Shown here one piece after another: positions 13,290-25,565 of a stretch of DNA of 64,000 nt; within the stretch, counting starts at the first letter, position 1, and each line of letters opens with the position of its first letter. Both the position numbers and the translations under genes were made by a program. The notes beneath the pieces are model-generated. The model was not told where the DNA came from, made no database searches, and saw only the letters and a list, made by a program, of their open reading frames with translations. The DNA comes from Euonymus europaeus (lineage: Eukaryota > Streptophyta > Magnoliopsida > Celastrales > Celastraceae). The stretch spans positions 14,520,501-14,584,500 of the forward strand of contig OY756958.1 of NCBI GenBank assembly GCA_963580455.1, written 5' to 3'.

Positions 13290-16283
13290 AAGCTCCTTCC
13301 TAGAAAGAGTTGTGCAACTTCGGACTATCAAAGTTACTCGGTGTACACTTTTTATTGTTATTCTATGTCAAATTGTACGAGTATAAGCTTCCTAGATTAT
13401 TTCGATTCCAAAACCCCAACTTTCTATGACAAATGGACAAAAACGTTAAAAGCTCCTCCATATAGTGAGTTGTGCAACTTCGGACTATCAAAGTTGCTCG
13501 TTGTACACTTTTTATTGTTATTCTATGTCAAATTGTACGAGTATAAGCTTCCTAGATTATTTCGATTCCAAAACCCCAACTTTCTATGACAAATGGACAA
13601 AAACGTTAAAAGCTCCTCCCTAGAAAGAGTTGTGCAACTTCGGACTATCAAAGTTACTCGGTGTACACTTTTTATTGTTATTCTATGTCAAATTGTACGA
13701 GTATAAGCTTCCTAGATTATTTCGATTCCAAAACCCCAACTTTCTATGACAAATGGACAAAAACGTTAAAAGCTCCTCCATATAGTGAGTTGTGCAACTT
13801 CGGACTATCAAAGTTGCTCGTTGTACACTTTTTATTGTTCTTCTATGTCAAATTTTACGAGTATAAGCTTCCTAGACTATTTCGATTCCAAAACCCCAAC
13901 TTTCTATGACAGATGGACAAAAACATTAAAAGCTCCTCCATAGAGAGAGTTGTGCAACTTCGGACTATCAAAGTTGCTCGTCGTACACTTTTTATTGTTC
14001 TTCTATGTCAAATTTTACGAGTATAAGCTTCCTAGATTATTTCGATTCCAAAACCCCAACTTTCTATGACAAATGGACAAAAACGTTAAAAGCTCCTCCA
14101 TATAGTGAGTTGTGCAACTTCGGACTATCAAAGTTGCTCGTTGTACACTTTTTATTGTTCTTCTATGTCAAATTTTACGAGTATAAGCTTCCTAGACTAT
14201 TTCGATTCCAAAACCCCAACTTTCTATGACAAATGGACAAAAACATTAAAAGCTCCTCCATAGAGAGAGTTGTGCAACTTCGGACTATCAAAGTTGCTCG
14301 GTGTACACTTTTTATTGTTCTTCTATGTCAAATTTTACGAGTATAAGCTTCGTAGATTATTTCGATGCCAAAACTCCAACTTTCTATGACAAATGGACAA
14401 AATCGTTTAAAGCTCCTCCATAAAGTGAGTTGTGTAAGTTCGGACTATCGAAGTTGCTCGGTGTACACTTTTTATTGTTATTATATGTCAAATTTTACGA
14501 GTATAAGCATCCTAGATTATTTCGATGCCAAAACCCCAACTTTCTATGACAAATGGACAAAAACGTTAAAAGCTCCTCCATAGAGAGAGTTGTGCGACTT
14601 CGGACTATCAAAGTTGCTCGTTGTACACTTTTTATTGTTCTTCTATGTCAAATTTTACGAGTATAAGCTTCCTAGATTATTTCGATTCCAAAACCCCAAC
14701 TTTCTATGACAAATGGACAAAAACGTTAAAAGCTCCTCCATATAGTGAGTTGTGCAACTTCGGACTATCAAAGTTGCTCGTTGTACACTTTTTATTGTTC
14801 TTCTATGTCAAATTTTACGAGTATAAGCTTCCTAGACTATTTCGATTCCAAAACCCCAACTTTCTATGACAAATGGACAAAAACATTAAAAGCTCCTCCA
14901 TAGAGAGAGTTGTGCAACTTCGGACTATCAAAGTTGCTCGGTGTACACTTTTTATTGTTCTTCTATGTCAAATTTTACGAGTATAAGCTTCCTAGATTAT
15001 TTCGATGCCAAAACTCCAACTTTCTATGACAAATGGACAAAATCGTTTAAAGCTCCTCCATAAAGTGAGTTGTGTAAGTTCGGACTATCGAAGTTGCTCG
15101 GTGTACACTTTTTATTGTTATTATATGTCAAATTTTACGAGTATAAGCATCCTAGATTATTTCGATGCCAAAACCCCAACTTTCTATGACAAACGGACAA
15201 AATCGTTTAAAGCTCCTCCATAGAGTGAGTTGTGTAACTTCGGACTATCGAAGTTGCTCGGTGTACACTTTTTATTGTTATTATATGTCAAATTTTACTA
15301 GTATAAGCTTCCTAGATTATTTCGATTCCAAAACTAAACTTTCTATGACAAATGGACAAAAACGTTAAAAGCTCCTCCCTAGAAAGAGTTGTGCAACTTC
15401 GGACTATCAAAGTTACTCGGTGTACACTTTTTATTGTTATTCTATGTCAAATTGTACGAGTATAAGCTTCCTAGATTATTTCGATTCCAAAACCCCAACT
15501 TTCTATGACAAATGGACAAAAACGTTAAAAGCTCCTCCATATAGTGAGTTGTGCAACTACGGACTATCAAAGTTGCTCGTTGTACACTTTTTATTGTTCT
15601 TCTATGTCAAATTTTACGAGTATAAGCTTCCTAGACTATTTCGATTCCAAAACCCCAACTTTCTATGACAAATGGACAAAAACGTTAAAAGCTCCTCCAT
15701 ATAGTGAGTTGTGCAACTTCGGACTATCAAAGTTGCTCGTTGTACACTTTTTATTGTTCTTCTATGTCAAATTTTACGAGTATAAGCTTGCTAGACTATT
15801 TCGATTCCAAAACCCCAACTTTCTATGACAAATGGACAAAAACATTAAAAGCTCCTCCATAGAGAGAGTTGTGCAACTTCGGACTATCAAAGTTTCTCGG
15901 TGTACACTTTTTATTGTTCTTCTATGTCAAATTTTACGAGTATAAGCTTCCTAGATTATTTCGATGCCAAAACTCCAACTTTCTATGACAAATGGACAAA
16001 ATCGTTTAAAGCTCCTTCATAAAGTGAGTTGTGTAAGTTCGGACTATCGAAGTTGCTCGGTGTACACTTTTTATTGTTATTATATGTCAAATTTTACGAG
16101 TATAAGCATCCTTGATTATTTCGATGCCAAAACCCCAACTTTCTATGACAAATGGACAAAAACGTTAAAAGCTCCTCCATAGAGAGAGTTGTGCAACTTC
16201 GGACTATCAAAGTTGCTCGTTGTACACTTTTTATTGTTCTTCTATGTCAAATTTTACGAGTATAAACTTCCTAGATTATTTCG
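13290..16283. repeat. Zone of small-unit expansions (1-, 2- and 4-mers)
   Basis: Local homogenisation dominates here. A dimer recurs at 13,341 and 13,661 (320 bp). A tetramer recurs as 14,001-14,540 and 14,641-15,180 (640 bp). Two almost identical single monomers lie side by side at about 15,541 and 15,701 (160 bp). The marker 'ccataaagtgag' with 'gtaagttcgg' occurs at 14,420, 15,060 and 16,018. A junction near 15,180-15,194 switches from the 'gatgcc...cccc' type to the 'aaacggacaaaatcg' type. Confidence 0.82.
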
Positions 16284-17709
16284 ATGCCAAAACTCCAACT
16301 TTCTATGACAAACGGACAAAATCCTTTAAAGCTCCTCCATAGAGTGAGTTGTGTAACTTCGGACTATCGAAGTTGCTCGGTGTACACTTTTTATTGTTAT
16401 TATATGTCAAATTTTACTAGTATAAGCTTCCTAGATTATTTCGATTCCAAAACCAAACTTTCTATGACAAATGGACAAAAACGTTAAAAGCTCCTCCATA
16501 GAAAGAGTTGTGCAACTTCGGACTATCAAAGTTACTCGGTGTACACTTTTTAATGTTATTCTATGTCAAATTGTACGAGTATAAGCTTCCTAGATTATTT
16601 CGATTCCAAAACCCCAACTTTCTATGACAAATGGACAAAACCGTTTAAAGCTACTCCATAGAGAGAGTTGTGCAACTTCGGACTATCAAAGTTGCTCGGT
16701 GTACACTTTTTATTGTTCTTCTATGTCAAATTTTACGACTATAAGCATCCTAGATTATTTCGATGCCAAAACCCCAACTTTCTATGACAAATGGACAAAA
16801 ACGTTAAGAGCTCCTCCATAGAGAGAGTTGTGCAACTTCAGACTATCAAAGTTGCTCGGTGTACACTTTTTATTGTTCTTCTATGTCAAATTTAACGACT
16901 ATAAGCTTCCTAGATTATTTCGATGCCAAAACCCCAACTTTCTATGACAAATGGACAAAACCGTTTAAAGCTAATCCATAGAGAGAGTTGTGCAACTTCG
17001 GACTATAAAAGTTGCTCGGTGTACAGTTTTTCTAGTTCTTCTATGTCAAATTTTACGACTATAAGCATTCTAGATTATTTCGATGCTAAAACCTCAACTT
17101 TCTATGACAAATGGAGAGAAATGTTAAAAGCTCCTTCATAGAGAGAGTTGTGCAACTTCGAACATTCAAAGTTGCTCGGTGTACACTTTTCATTGTTCTT
17201 CTATGTCAAATTTCACGAGAATAAGCTTCCTAGATTATTTCGATTCCAAAACCCCAACTTTCTATGACAAAGGGACAAAAACGTTAAAAGCTCCTCCATA
17301 TAGTGAGTTGTGCAACTTCGGACTATCAAAGTTGCTCGTTGTACACTTTTTATTGTTCTTCTATGTCAAATTTTACGAGTATAAGCTTCCTAGACTATTT
17401 CGATTCCAAAACCCCAACTTTCTATGACAAATGGACAAAAACATTAAAAGCTCCTCCATAGAGAGAGTTGTGCAACTTCGGACTATCAAAGTTGCTCGGT
17501 GTACACTTTTTATTGTTCTTCTATGTCAAATTTTACGAGTATAAGCTTCCTAGATTATTTCGATTCCAAAACCCCAATTTTCTATGACAAATGGACAAAA
17601 ACGTTAAAAGCTCCTCCATAGAGAGAGTTGTGCAACTTCGGACTATTAAAGTTGCTCGGTGTACACCTTTTATTGTTCTTCTATGTCAAATTTTACGACT
17701 ATATGCATC
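16284..17709. repeat. 10-mer-offset block (1,599 bp) leading into the 13-mer
   Basis: The start box at 16,284 recurs at 17,883 (1,599 bp, 10 x 160 minus one), and the following monomers up to about 17,150 match 18,060-18,750. The distinctive monomer with 'gtacagtttttctag' first appears here (17,022) and returns at about 18,620, 20,700, 33,944, 46,220 and 51,001, which makes it a useful tracer of block movement. Confidence 0.8.
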
Positions 17710-19786
17710 CTAGATTATTTCGATGCCAAAACCCCAACTTTCTATGACAAATGGACAAAAACGTTAAAAGCTCCTCCATAGAGAGAGTTGTGCAACTTCG
17801 GACTATCAAAGTTGCTCGTTGTACACTTTTTATTGTTCTTCTATGTCAAATTTTATGAGTATAAGCTTCCTAGATTATTTCGATGCCAAAACTTCAACTT
17901 TCTATGACAAACGGACAAAATCGTTTAAAGCTCCTCCATAGAGTGAGTTGTGTAACTTCGGACTATCGAAGTTGCTCGGTGTACACTTTTTATTGTTATT
18001 ATATGTCAAATTTTACTAGTATAAGCTTCCTAGATTATTTCGATTCCAAAACCAAAATTTCTATGACAAATGGACAAAAACGTTAAAAGCTCCTCCATAG
18101 AAAGAGTTGTGCAACTTCGGACTATCAAAGTTGCTCAGTGTACACTTTTTATTGTTATTCTATGTCAAATTGTACGAGTATAAGCTTCCAAGATTATTTC
18201 GATTCCAAAACCCCAACTTTCTATGACAAATGGACAAAACCGTTTAAAGCTACTCCATAGAGAGAGTTGTGCAACTTCGGACTATCAAAGTTGCTCGGTG
18301 TACACTTTTTATTGTTCTTCTATGTCAAATTTTACGACTATAAGCATCCTAGATTATTTCGATGCCAAAACCCCAACTTTCTATGACAAATGGACAAAAA
18401 CGTTAAAAGCTCCTCCATAGAGAGAGTTGTGCAACTTCAGACTATCAAAGTTGCTCGGTGTACACTTTTTATTGTTCTTCTATGTCAAATTTAACGACTA
18501 TAAGTTTCCTAGATTATTTCGATGCCAAAACCCCAACTTTCTATGACAAATTGACAAAACCGTTTAAAGCTACTCCATAGAGAGAGTTGTGCAACTTCGG
18601 ACTATAAAAGTTGCTCGGTGTACAGTTTTTCTAGTTCTTCTATGTCAAATTTTACGACAATAAGCATTCTAGATTATTTCGATGCTAAAACCTCAACTTT
18701 CTATGACAAATGGACAGAAATGTTAAAAGCTCCTTCATAGAGAGAGTTGTGCCACTTCGAACATTCAAAGTTGCTCGGTGTACACTTTTTATTGTTTTTC
18801 TATGTCAAATTTTACGAGTATAAGCTTCCTAGATTATTTTGATTCCAAAACCCCAACTTTCTATGACAAAGGGACAATAACGTTAAAAGCTCCTCCATAG
18901 AGTGAGTTGTGCAACTTCGCACTATCAAAGTTGCTCGTTGTACACTTTTTATTGTTCTTCTATGTCTAATTTTACGAGTATAAGCTTCCTAGATTATTTC
19001 GATTCCAAAACCCCAACTTTCTATGACAAATGGAAATAAATGTTAAAAGCTCCTCCATAGAGAGAGTTGTGCAACTTCGGACTATCAAAGTTGCTCGGTG
19101 TACACTTTTTATTGTTATTCTATGTCAAATTTTACGAGTATAAGCTTCCTAGATTATTTCGATGCCAAAACCCCAACTTTCTATGACAAATGGACAAAAC
19201 CGTTTAAAGCTCGTCCATAGAGTGAGTTGTGCAAGATCGGACTATCAAAGTTGCTGGTGTACACTTTTTATTGTTCTTCTATGTCAAATTTTACGAGTAT
19301 AAGCTTCCTGGATTATTTCGATTCCAAAACCCAACTTTCAATGACAAATGGACAAAAACGTTAAAAGCTCCTCCATAGAGAGAGTTGTGCAACTTCGGAC
19401 TATCAAAGTTGCTCGTTGTACACTTTTTATTGTTCTTCTATGTCAAATTTTTCGAGTATAAGCTTCCTAGACTATTTCGATTCCAAAACCCCAACTTTCT
19501 ATGACAAATGGACAAAAACATTAAAAGCTCCTCCATAGAGAGAGTTGTGCAACTTCGGACTATCAAAGTTGCTCGGTGTACACTTTTTATTGTTCTTCTA
19601 TGTCAAATTTTACGAGTATAAGCTTCCTAGATTATTTCGATGCCAAAACTCCAACTTTCTATGACAAATGGAAAAAATCGTTTAAAGCTCCTCCATAAAG
19701 TGAGTTGTGTAAGTTCGGACTATCGAAGTTGCTCGGTGTACACTTTTTATTGTTATTATATGTCAAATTTTACGAGTATAAGCATC
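17710..19786. repeat. 13-mer HOR (2,077 bp), copy 1
   Basis: This stretch is repeated immediately downstream at offset 2,077 (13 x 160 minus 3). Checked markers are the boxes at 17,883 and 19,960 and at 18,223 and 20,300, and the 'accgtttaaagctcg' box at 19,200 and 21,277. The three missing bases lie in one 'ccaaaatttc' shortening, one 'gttgctggtg' and one C-run loss, all inherited by both copies. The left edge lies between 17,650 and 17,710. Confidence 0.88.
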
Positions 19787-21807
19787 CTAGATTATTTCGA
19801 TGCCAAAACCCCAACTTTCTATGACAAATGGACAAAAACGTTAAAAGCTCCTCCATAGAGAGAGTTGTGCAACTTCGGACTATCAAAGTTGCTCGTTGTA
19901 CACTTTTTATTGTTCTTCTATGTCAAATTTTATGAGTATAAGCTTTCTAGATTATTTCGATGCCAAAACTTCAACTTTCTATGACAAACGGACAAAATCG
20001 TTTAAAGCTCCTCCATAGAGTGAGTTGTGTAACTTCGGACTATCGAAGTTGCTCGGTGTACACTTTTTATTGTTATTATATGTCAAATTTTACTAGTATA
20101 AGCTTCCTAGATTATTTCGATTCCAAAACCAAAATTTCTATGACAAATGGACAAAAACGTTAAAAGCTCCTCCATAGAAAGAGTTGTGCAACTTCGGACT
20201 ATCAAAGTTGCTCAGTGTACACTTTTTATTGTTATTCTATGTCAAATTGTACGAGTATAAGCTTCCAAGATTATTTCGATTCCAAAACCCGAACTTTCTA
20301 TGACAAATGGACAAAACCGTTTAAAGCTACTCCATAGAGAGAGTTGTGCAACTTCGGACTATCAAAGTTGCTCGGTGTACACTTTTTATTGTTCTTCTAT
20401 GTCAAATTTTACGACTATAAGCATCCTAGATTATTTCGATGCCAAAACCCCAACTTTCTATGACAAATGGACAAAAACGTTAAAAGCTCCTCCATAGAGA
20501 GAGTTGTGCAACTTCAGACTATCAAAGTTGCTCGGTGTACACTTTTTATTGTTCTTCTATGTCAAATTTAACGACTATAAGCTTCCTAGATTATTTCGAT
20601 GCCAAAACCCCAACTTTCTATGACAAATTGACAAAACCGTTTAAAGCTACTCCATAGAGAGAGTTGTGCAACTTCGGACTATAAAAGTTGCTCGGTGTAC
20701 AGTTTTTCTAGTTCTTCTATGTCAAATTTTACGACAATAAGCATTCTAGATTATTTCGATGCTAAAACCTCAACTTTCTATGACAAATGGACAGAAATGT
20801 TAAAAGCTCCTTCATAGAGAGAGTTGTGCCACTTCGAACATTCAAAGTTGCTCGGTGTACACTTTTTATTGTTTTTCTATGTCAAATTTTACGAGTATAA
20901 GCTTCCTAGATTATTTTGATTCCAAAACCCCAACTTTCTATGACAAAGGGACAAAAACGTTAAAAGCTCCTCCATAGAGTGAGTTGTGCAACTTCGCACT
21001 ATCAAAGTTGCTCGTTGTACACTTTTTATTGTTCTTCTATGTCTAATTTTACGAGTATAAGCTTCCTAGATTATTTCGATTCCAAAACCCCAACTTTCTA
21101 TGACAAATGGAAATAAATGTTAAAAGCTCCTCCATAGAGAGAGTTGTGCAACTTCGGACTATCAAAGTTGCTCGGTGTACACTTTTTATTGTTATTCTAT
21201 GTCAAATTTTACGAGTATAAGCTTCCTAGATTATTTCGATGCCAAAACCCCAACTTTCTATGACAAATGGACAAAACCGTTTAAAGCTCGTCCATAGAGT
21301 GAGTTGTGCAAGATCGGACTATCAAAGTTGCTGGTGTACACTTTTTATTGTTCTTCTATGTCAAATTTTACGAGTATAAGCTTCCTGGATTATTTCGATT
21401 CCAAAACCCAACTTTCAATGACAAATGGACAAAAACGTTAAAAGCTCCTCCATAGAGAGAGTTGTGCAACTTCGGACTATCAAAGTTGCTCGTTGTACAC
21501 TTTTTATTGTTCTTCTATGTCAAATTTTTCGAGTATAAGCTTCCTAGACTATTTCGATTCCAAAACCCCAACTTTCTATGACAAATGGACAAAAACATTA
21601 AAAGCTCCTCCATAGAGAGAGTTGTGCAACTTCGGACTATCAAAGTTGCTCGGTGTACAGTTTTTATTGTTCTTCTATGTCAAATTTTACGAGTATAAGC
21701 TTCCTAGATTATTTCGATGCCAAAACTCCAACTTTCTATGACAAATGGAAAAAATCGTTTAAAGCTCCTCCATAAAGTGAGTTGTGTAAGTTCGGACTAT
21801 CGAAGTT
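19787..21807. repeat. 13-mer HOR, copy 2, cut short by a hybrid monomer
   Basis: This second copy of the 2,077-bp unit follows copy 1 closely. It ends at 21,808, inside the monomer that corresponds to about 19,731 in copy 1, by switching to another monomer type. It is therefore a few tens of bases short of a full unit. The switch begins the 2,548-bp HOR. Confidence 0.86.
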
Positions 21808-21886
21808 GCTGGTGTACACTTTTTATTGTTCTTCTATGTCAAATTTTACGAGTATAAGCTTCCTGGATTATTTCGATTCCAAAACC
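21717..21886. other. Hybrid monomer and exchange junction at about 21,808
   Basis: Up to 'cgaagttgct' (21,801-21,810) the sequence follows the monomer at 19,640. From 'ggtgtacac' onward it follows the monomer at 21,330, including the missing C of 'gctcggtg', the 'cctggatt' variant and the shortened 'aaaacccaac'. The result is a 478-bp (3-mer) repeat, 21,330-21,540 against 21,808-22,018. This is the expected product of unequal exchange in register. The breakpoint lies at the end of the dyad symmetry. Confidence 0.82.
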
Positions 21887-23344
21887 CAACTTTCAATGAC
21901 AAATGGACAAAAACGTTAAAAGCTCCTCCATAGAGAGAGTTGTGCAACTTCGGACTATCAAAGTTGCTCGTTGTACACTTTTTATTGTTCTTCTATGTCA
22001 AATTTTTCGAGTATAAGCTTCCTAGATTATTTCGATGCCAAAACCCCAACTTTCTATGACAAATGGACAAAACCGTTTAAAGCTCCTCCATAGAGTGAGT
22101 TGTTCAACTTCGGACTATCAAAGTTCCTGGTGTACACTTTTTATTGTTCTTCTATGTCAAATTTTACGAGTATAAGCTTCCTAGATTATTTCGATTCCAA
22201 AACCCCAACTTTCTATGACAAATGGACAAAAACGTTAAAAGCTCCTCCATAGAGAGAGTTGTGCAACTTCGCACTATCCAAGTTGCTCGTTCTACACTTT
22301 TTATTGTTCTTCTATGTCTAATTTTACGAGTATAAGCTTCCTAGATTATTTCTATTCCAAAACCCCAACTTTCTATGACAAATGGAAATAAATGTTAAAA
22401 GCTCCTCCATAGAGAGAGTTGTGCAACTTCGGACTATCAAAGTTGCTCGGTGTACACTTTTTATTGTTATTCTATGTCAAATTTTACGAGTATAAGCTTT
22501 CTAGATTATTTCGATTCCAAAACCCCAACTTTCTATGACAAATGGACAAAACCGTTTAAAGCTACTCCATAGAGAGAGTTGTGCAACTTCGGACTATCAA
22601 AGTTGCTCGGTATACACTTTTTATTGTTCTTCTATGTCAAATTTTACGACTATAAGCATCCTAGATTATTTTGATGCCAAAACCCCAACTTTCTATGACA
22701 AAGAGACAAAAACGTTAAAAGCTACTCCATAGAGAGAGTTGTGCAACTTCGGACTATCAAAGTTGCTCGGTGTACACTTTTTATTGTTCTTCTATGTCAA
22801 ATTTTACGAGTATAAGCTTGCTAGATTATTTCGATTCCAAAACCCCAACTTTCTATGACAAATGGACAAAAATGGCAAAAGCTCCTCCATATAGTGAGTT
22901 GTGCAACTTCGGACTATGAAAGTTGCTCGGTGTACACTTTTTATTGTTCTTCTATGTCAAATTTTACGAGTATAAGCTTCCTAGACTATTTCGATTCCAA
23001 AACCACAACTTTATATGACAAATGGACAAAAACGTTAAAAGCTCCTTCATAGAGAGAGTTGTGCAACTTCGGACTATCAAAGTTGCTCGGTGTACACTTT
23101 TTATTGTTATTCTATGTCAAATTGTACGAGTATAAGCTTCCTAGATTATTTCGATTCCAAAAGCCCAACTTTCTATGACTAATGGACAAAACCGTTTAAA
23201 GCTACTCCATAAAGAGAGTTGTGCAACTTCGGACTATCAAAGTTGCTCGGTGTACACTTTTTATTGTTCTTCTATATCAAATTTTACGACTATAAGCATC
23301 CTAGATTATTTCGATGCCAAAACCCCAACTTTCTATGACAAATG

Positions 23345-23504
23345 GACAAAAACGTTAAAAGCTCCTCCATAGAGAGAGTTGTGCAACTTCGGACTATCAA
23401 AGTTGCTCGGTGTACACTTTTTATTGTTCTTCTATGTCAAATTTTACGAGTATAAGCTTCCTAAATTATTTCGATTCCAAAACCCCAACTTTCTATGACA
23501 AATG
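23345..23504. repeat. Representative near-consensus 160-bp monomer
   Basis: This copy is close to what I judge to be the consensus, with one evident deviation (ctaaatt where most copies have ctagatt). In order it holds an AACGTT box, a purine run (agagagag), a dyad with 7-bp arms (GCAACTT at 23,383-23,389 and AAGTTGC at 23,400-23,406, 10-base loop), the perfect palindrome GTGTACAC at 23,410-23,417, a T-rich stretch, AAGCTT at 23,454-23,459 and a ttcgattcc box. It has five CpGs and about 36% G+C. Two common subtypes differ by ttcgattcc versus ttcgatgcc, and by agcttcc versus agcatcc, the latter destroying the HindIII site. Confidence 0.9.
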
Positions 23505-23607
23505 GACAAAAACGTTAAAAGCTCCTCCATAGATTGAGTTGTGCAACTTCATACTATGAAAGTTGCTCGGTGTACACTTTTTATTGTTCTTCTATGTCAA
23601 ATTTTAC

Positions 23608-23625
23608 ATTATTTTGATTATTTCA
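23608..23625. other. Rearranged box in a 152-bp monomer (first of five)
   Basis: In place of the usual 'gagtataagcttcctag' (17 bases) the monomer carries a second copy of the following 9-base 'attatttcg', a net loss of 8 bp. Here both 9-mers carry a CpG transition ('attattttg', 'attatttca'). The HindIII site is lost. The same box is at 26,796, 35,418, 38,120 and 47,695. Confidence 0.85.
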
Positions 23626-25565
23626 ATGCAAAAACACCAACTATCAATGACAAATCGACAAAACCGTTAAAAGCTACTCAATAGAGAGAGTTGAGCAACT
23701 TCGGACCATAAAAGTTGCTCGGTGTACACTTTTTATTGTTCTTCTATGTCAAATTTTACGACTATAAGCATCCTAGATTATTTCGATGACAAAACCCCAA
23801 CTTTCTATGACAAATGGACAAAAACGTTAAAAGCCCCTCCATAGAGAGAGTTGTGCAACTTCGGACTATCAAAGTTGCTCGGTGTACACTTTTTATTGTT
23901 ATTCTATGTCAAATTATACGAGTATAAGCTTCCTAGATTATTTCGATTCCAAAACCCTAACTTTCTATGACAAATGGACAAAACCGTTTAAAGCTACTCC
24001 ATAGAGAGAGTTGTGCAACTTCGGACTATAAAAGTTACTGGGTTTATAATTTTTATTGTTCTTCTATGTCAAATTTTACGAGTATAAGCTTCCTAGATTA
24101 TTTCGATGTGAACACACCAGCTTTACAAGACAAATGGACAAAAACGTTAAAGCTCCTCCATAGAGTGAGTTGTGCAACATCGGACTATCAAAGTTGCTCG
24201 TTGTACACTTTATATTGTTCTTCTATGTCAAATTATACGAGTATAAGCTTCCTAGATTATTTCGATGCCAAAACCCCAACTTTCTATGACAAATGGACAA
24301 AACCGTTTAAAGCTCGTCCATAGAGTGAGTTGTGCAAGATCGGACTATCAAAGTTGCTGGTGTACACTTTTTATTGTTCTTCTATGTCAAATTTTATGAG
24401 TATAAGCTTCCTGGATTATTTCGATTCCAAAACCCAACTTTCTATGACAAATGGACAAAAACGTTAAAAGCTCCTCCATAGAGAGAGTTGTGCAACTTCG
24501 GACTATCAAAGTTGCTCGTTTTACACTTTTTATTGTTCTTCTATGTCAAATTTTTCGAGTATAAGCTTCCTAGATTATTTCGATGCCAAAACCCCAACTT
24601 TCTATGACAAATGGACAAAACCGTTTAAAGCTCCTCCATAGAGTGAGTTGTTCAACTTCGGACTATCAAAGTTCCTGGCGTACACTTTTTATTGTTCTTC
24701 TATGTCAAATTTTACGAGTATAAGCTTCCTAGATTATTTCGATTCCAAAACCCCAACTTTCTATGACAAATGGACAAAAACGTTAAAAGCTCATCCATAG
24801 AGAGAGTTGTGCAACTTCGCACTATCCAAGTTGCTCGTTCTACACTTTTTATTGTTCTTCTATGTCTAATTTTACGAGTATAAGCTTCCTAGATTATTTC
24901 TATTCCAAAACCCCAACTTTCTATGACAAATGGAAATAAATGTTAAAAGCTCCTCCATAGAGAGAGTTGTGCAACTTCGGACTATCAAAGTTGCTCGGTG
25001 TACACTTTTTATTGTTATTCTATGTCAAATTTTACGAGTATAAGCTTTCTAGATTATTTCGATTCCAAAACCCCAACTTTCTATGACAAATGGACAACAC
25101 CGTTTAAAGCTACTCCATAGAGAGAGTTGTGCAACTTCGGACTATCAAAGTTGCTCGGTATACACTTTTTATTGTTCTTCTATGTCAAATTTTACGACTA
25201 TAAGCATCCTAGATTATTTTGATGCCAAAACCCCAACTTTCTATGACAAAGAGACAAAAATGTTAAAAGCTACTCCATAGAGAGAGTTGTGCAACTTCGG
25301 ATTATCAAAGTTGCTCGGTGTACACTTTTTATTGTTCTTCTATGTCAAATTTTACGAGTATAAGCTTGCTAGATTATTTCGATTCCAAAACCCCAACTTT
25401 CTATGACAAATGGACAAAAATGGCAAAAGCTCCTCCATATAGTGAGTTGTGCAACTTCGGACTATGAAAGTTGCTCGGTGTACACTTTTTATTGTTCTTC
25501 TATGTCAAATTTTACGAGTATAAGCTTCCTAGACTATTTCGATTCCAAAACCACAACTTTATATG

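Larger units (their letters stand above)
21808..24355. repeat. 16-mer HOR (2,548 bp), copy 1
   Basis: The unit starts at the 'gctggtgtac' box (21,808), which recurs at 24,356. The 'gttcctgg' box recurs at 22,123 and 24,671, the register box at 22,535 and 25,083, and the 'aatggcaaaagc' monomer at 22,855 and 25,403. All offsets are 2,548 (16 x 160 minus 12). Eight of the twelve missing bases come from the rearranged 152-bp monomer at 23,608, the others from single-base losses. Confidence 0.88.

Noticed and set aside
13290..16283. Assembly artefact as the cause of the small-unit repeats
   Set aside because: This cannot be excluded from sequence alone, but neighbouring copies carry distinct private variants (for example 'caactacgg' at 15,555 and 'cttgctag' at 15,786). 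A simple collapse or stutter would not produce these.
23387..23403. CENP-B-box-like sequence overlapping the dyad (TTCG, then A at the right spacing)
   Set aside because: Only about six of the nine core positions agree and the CGGG part is replaced by AAAG. A partial match of this size is expected by chance.
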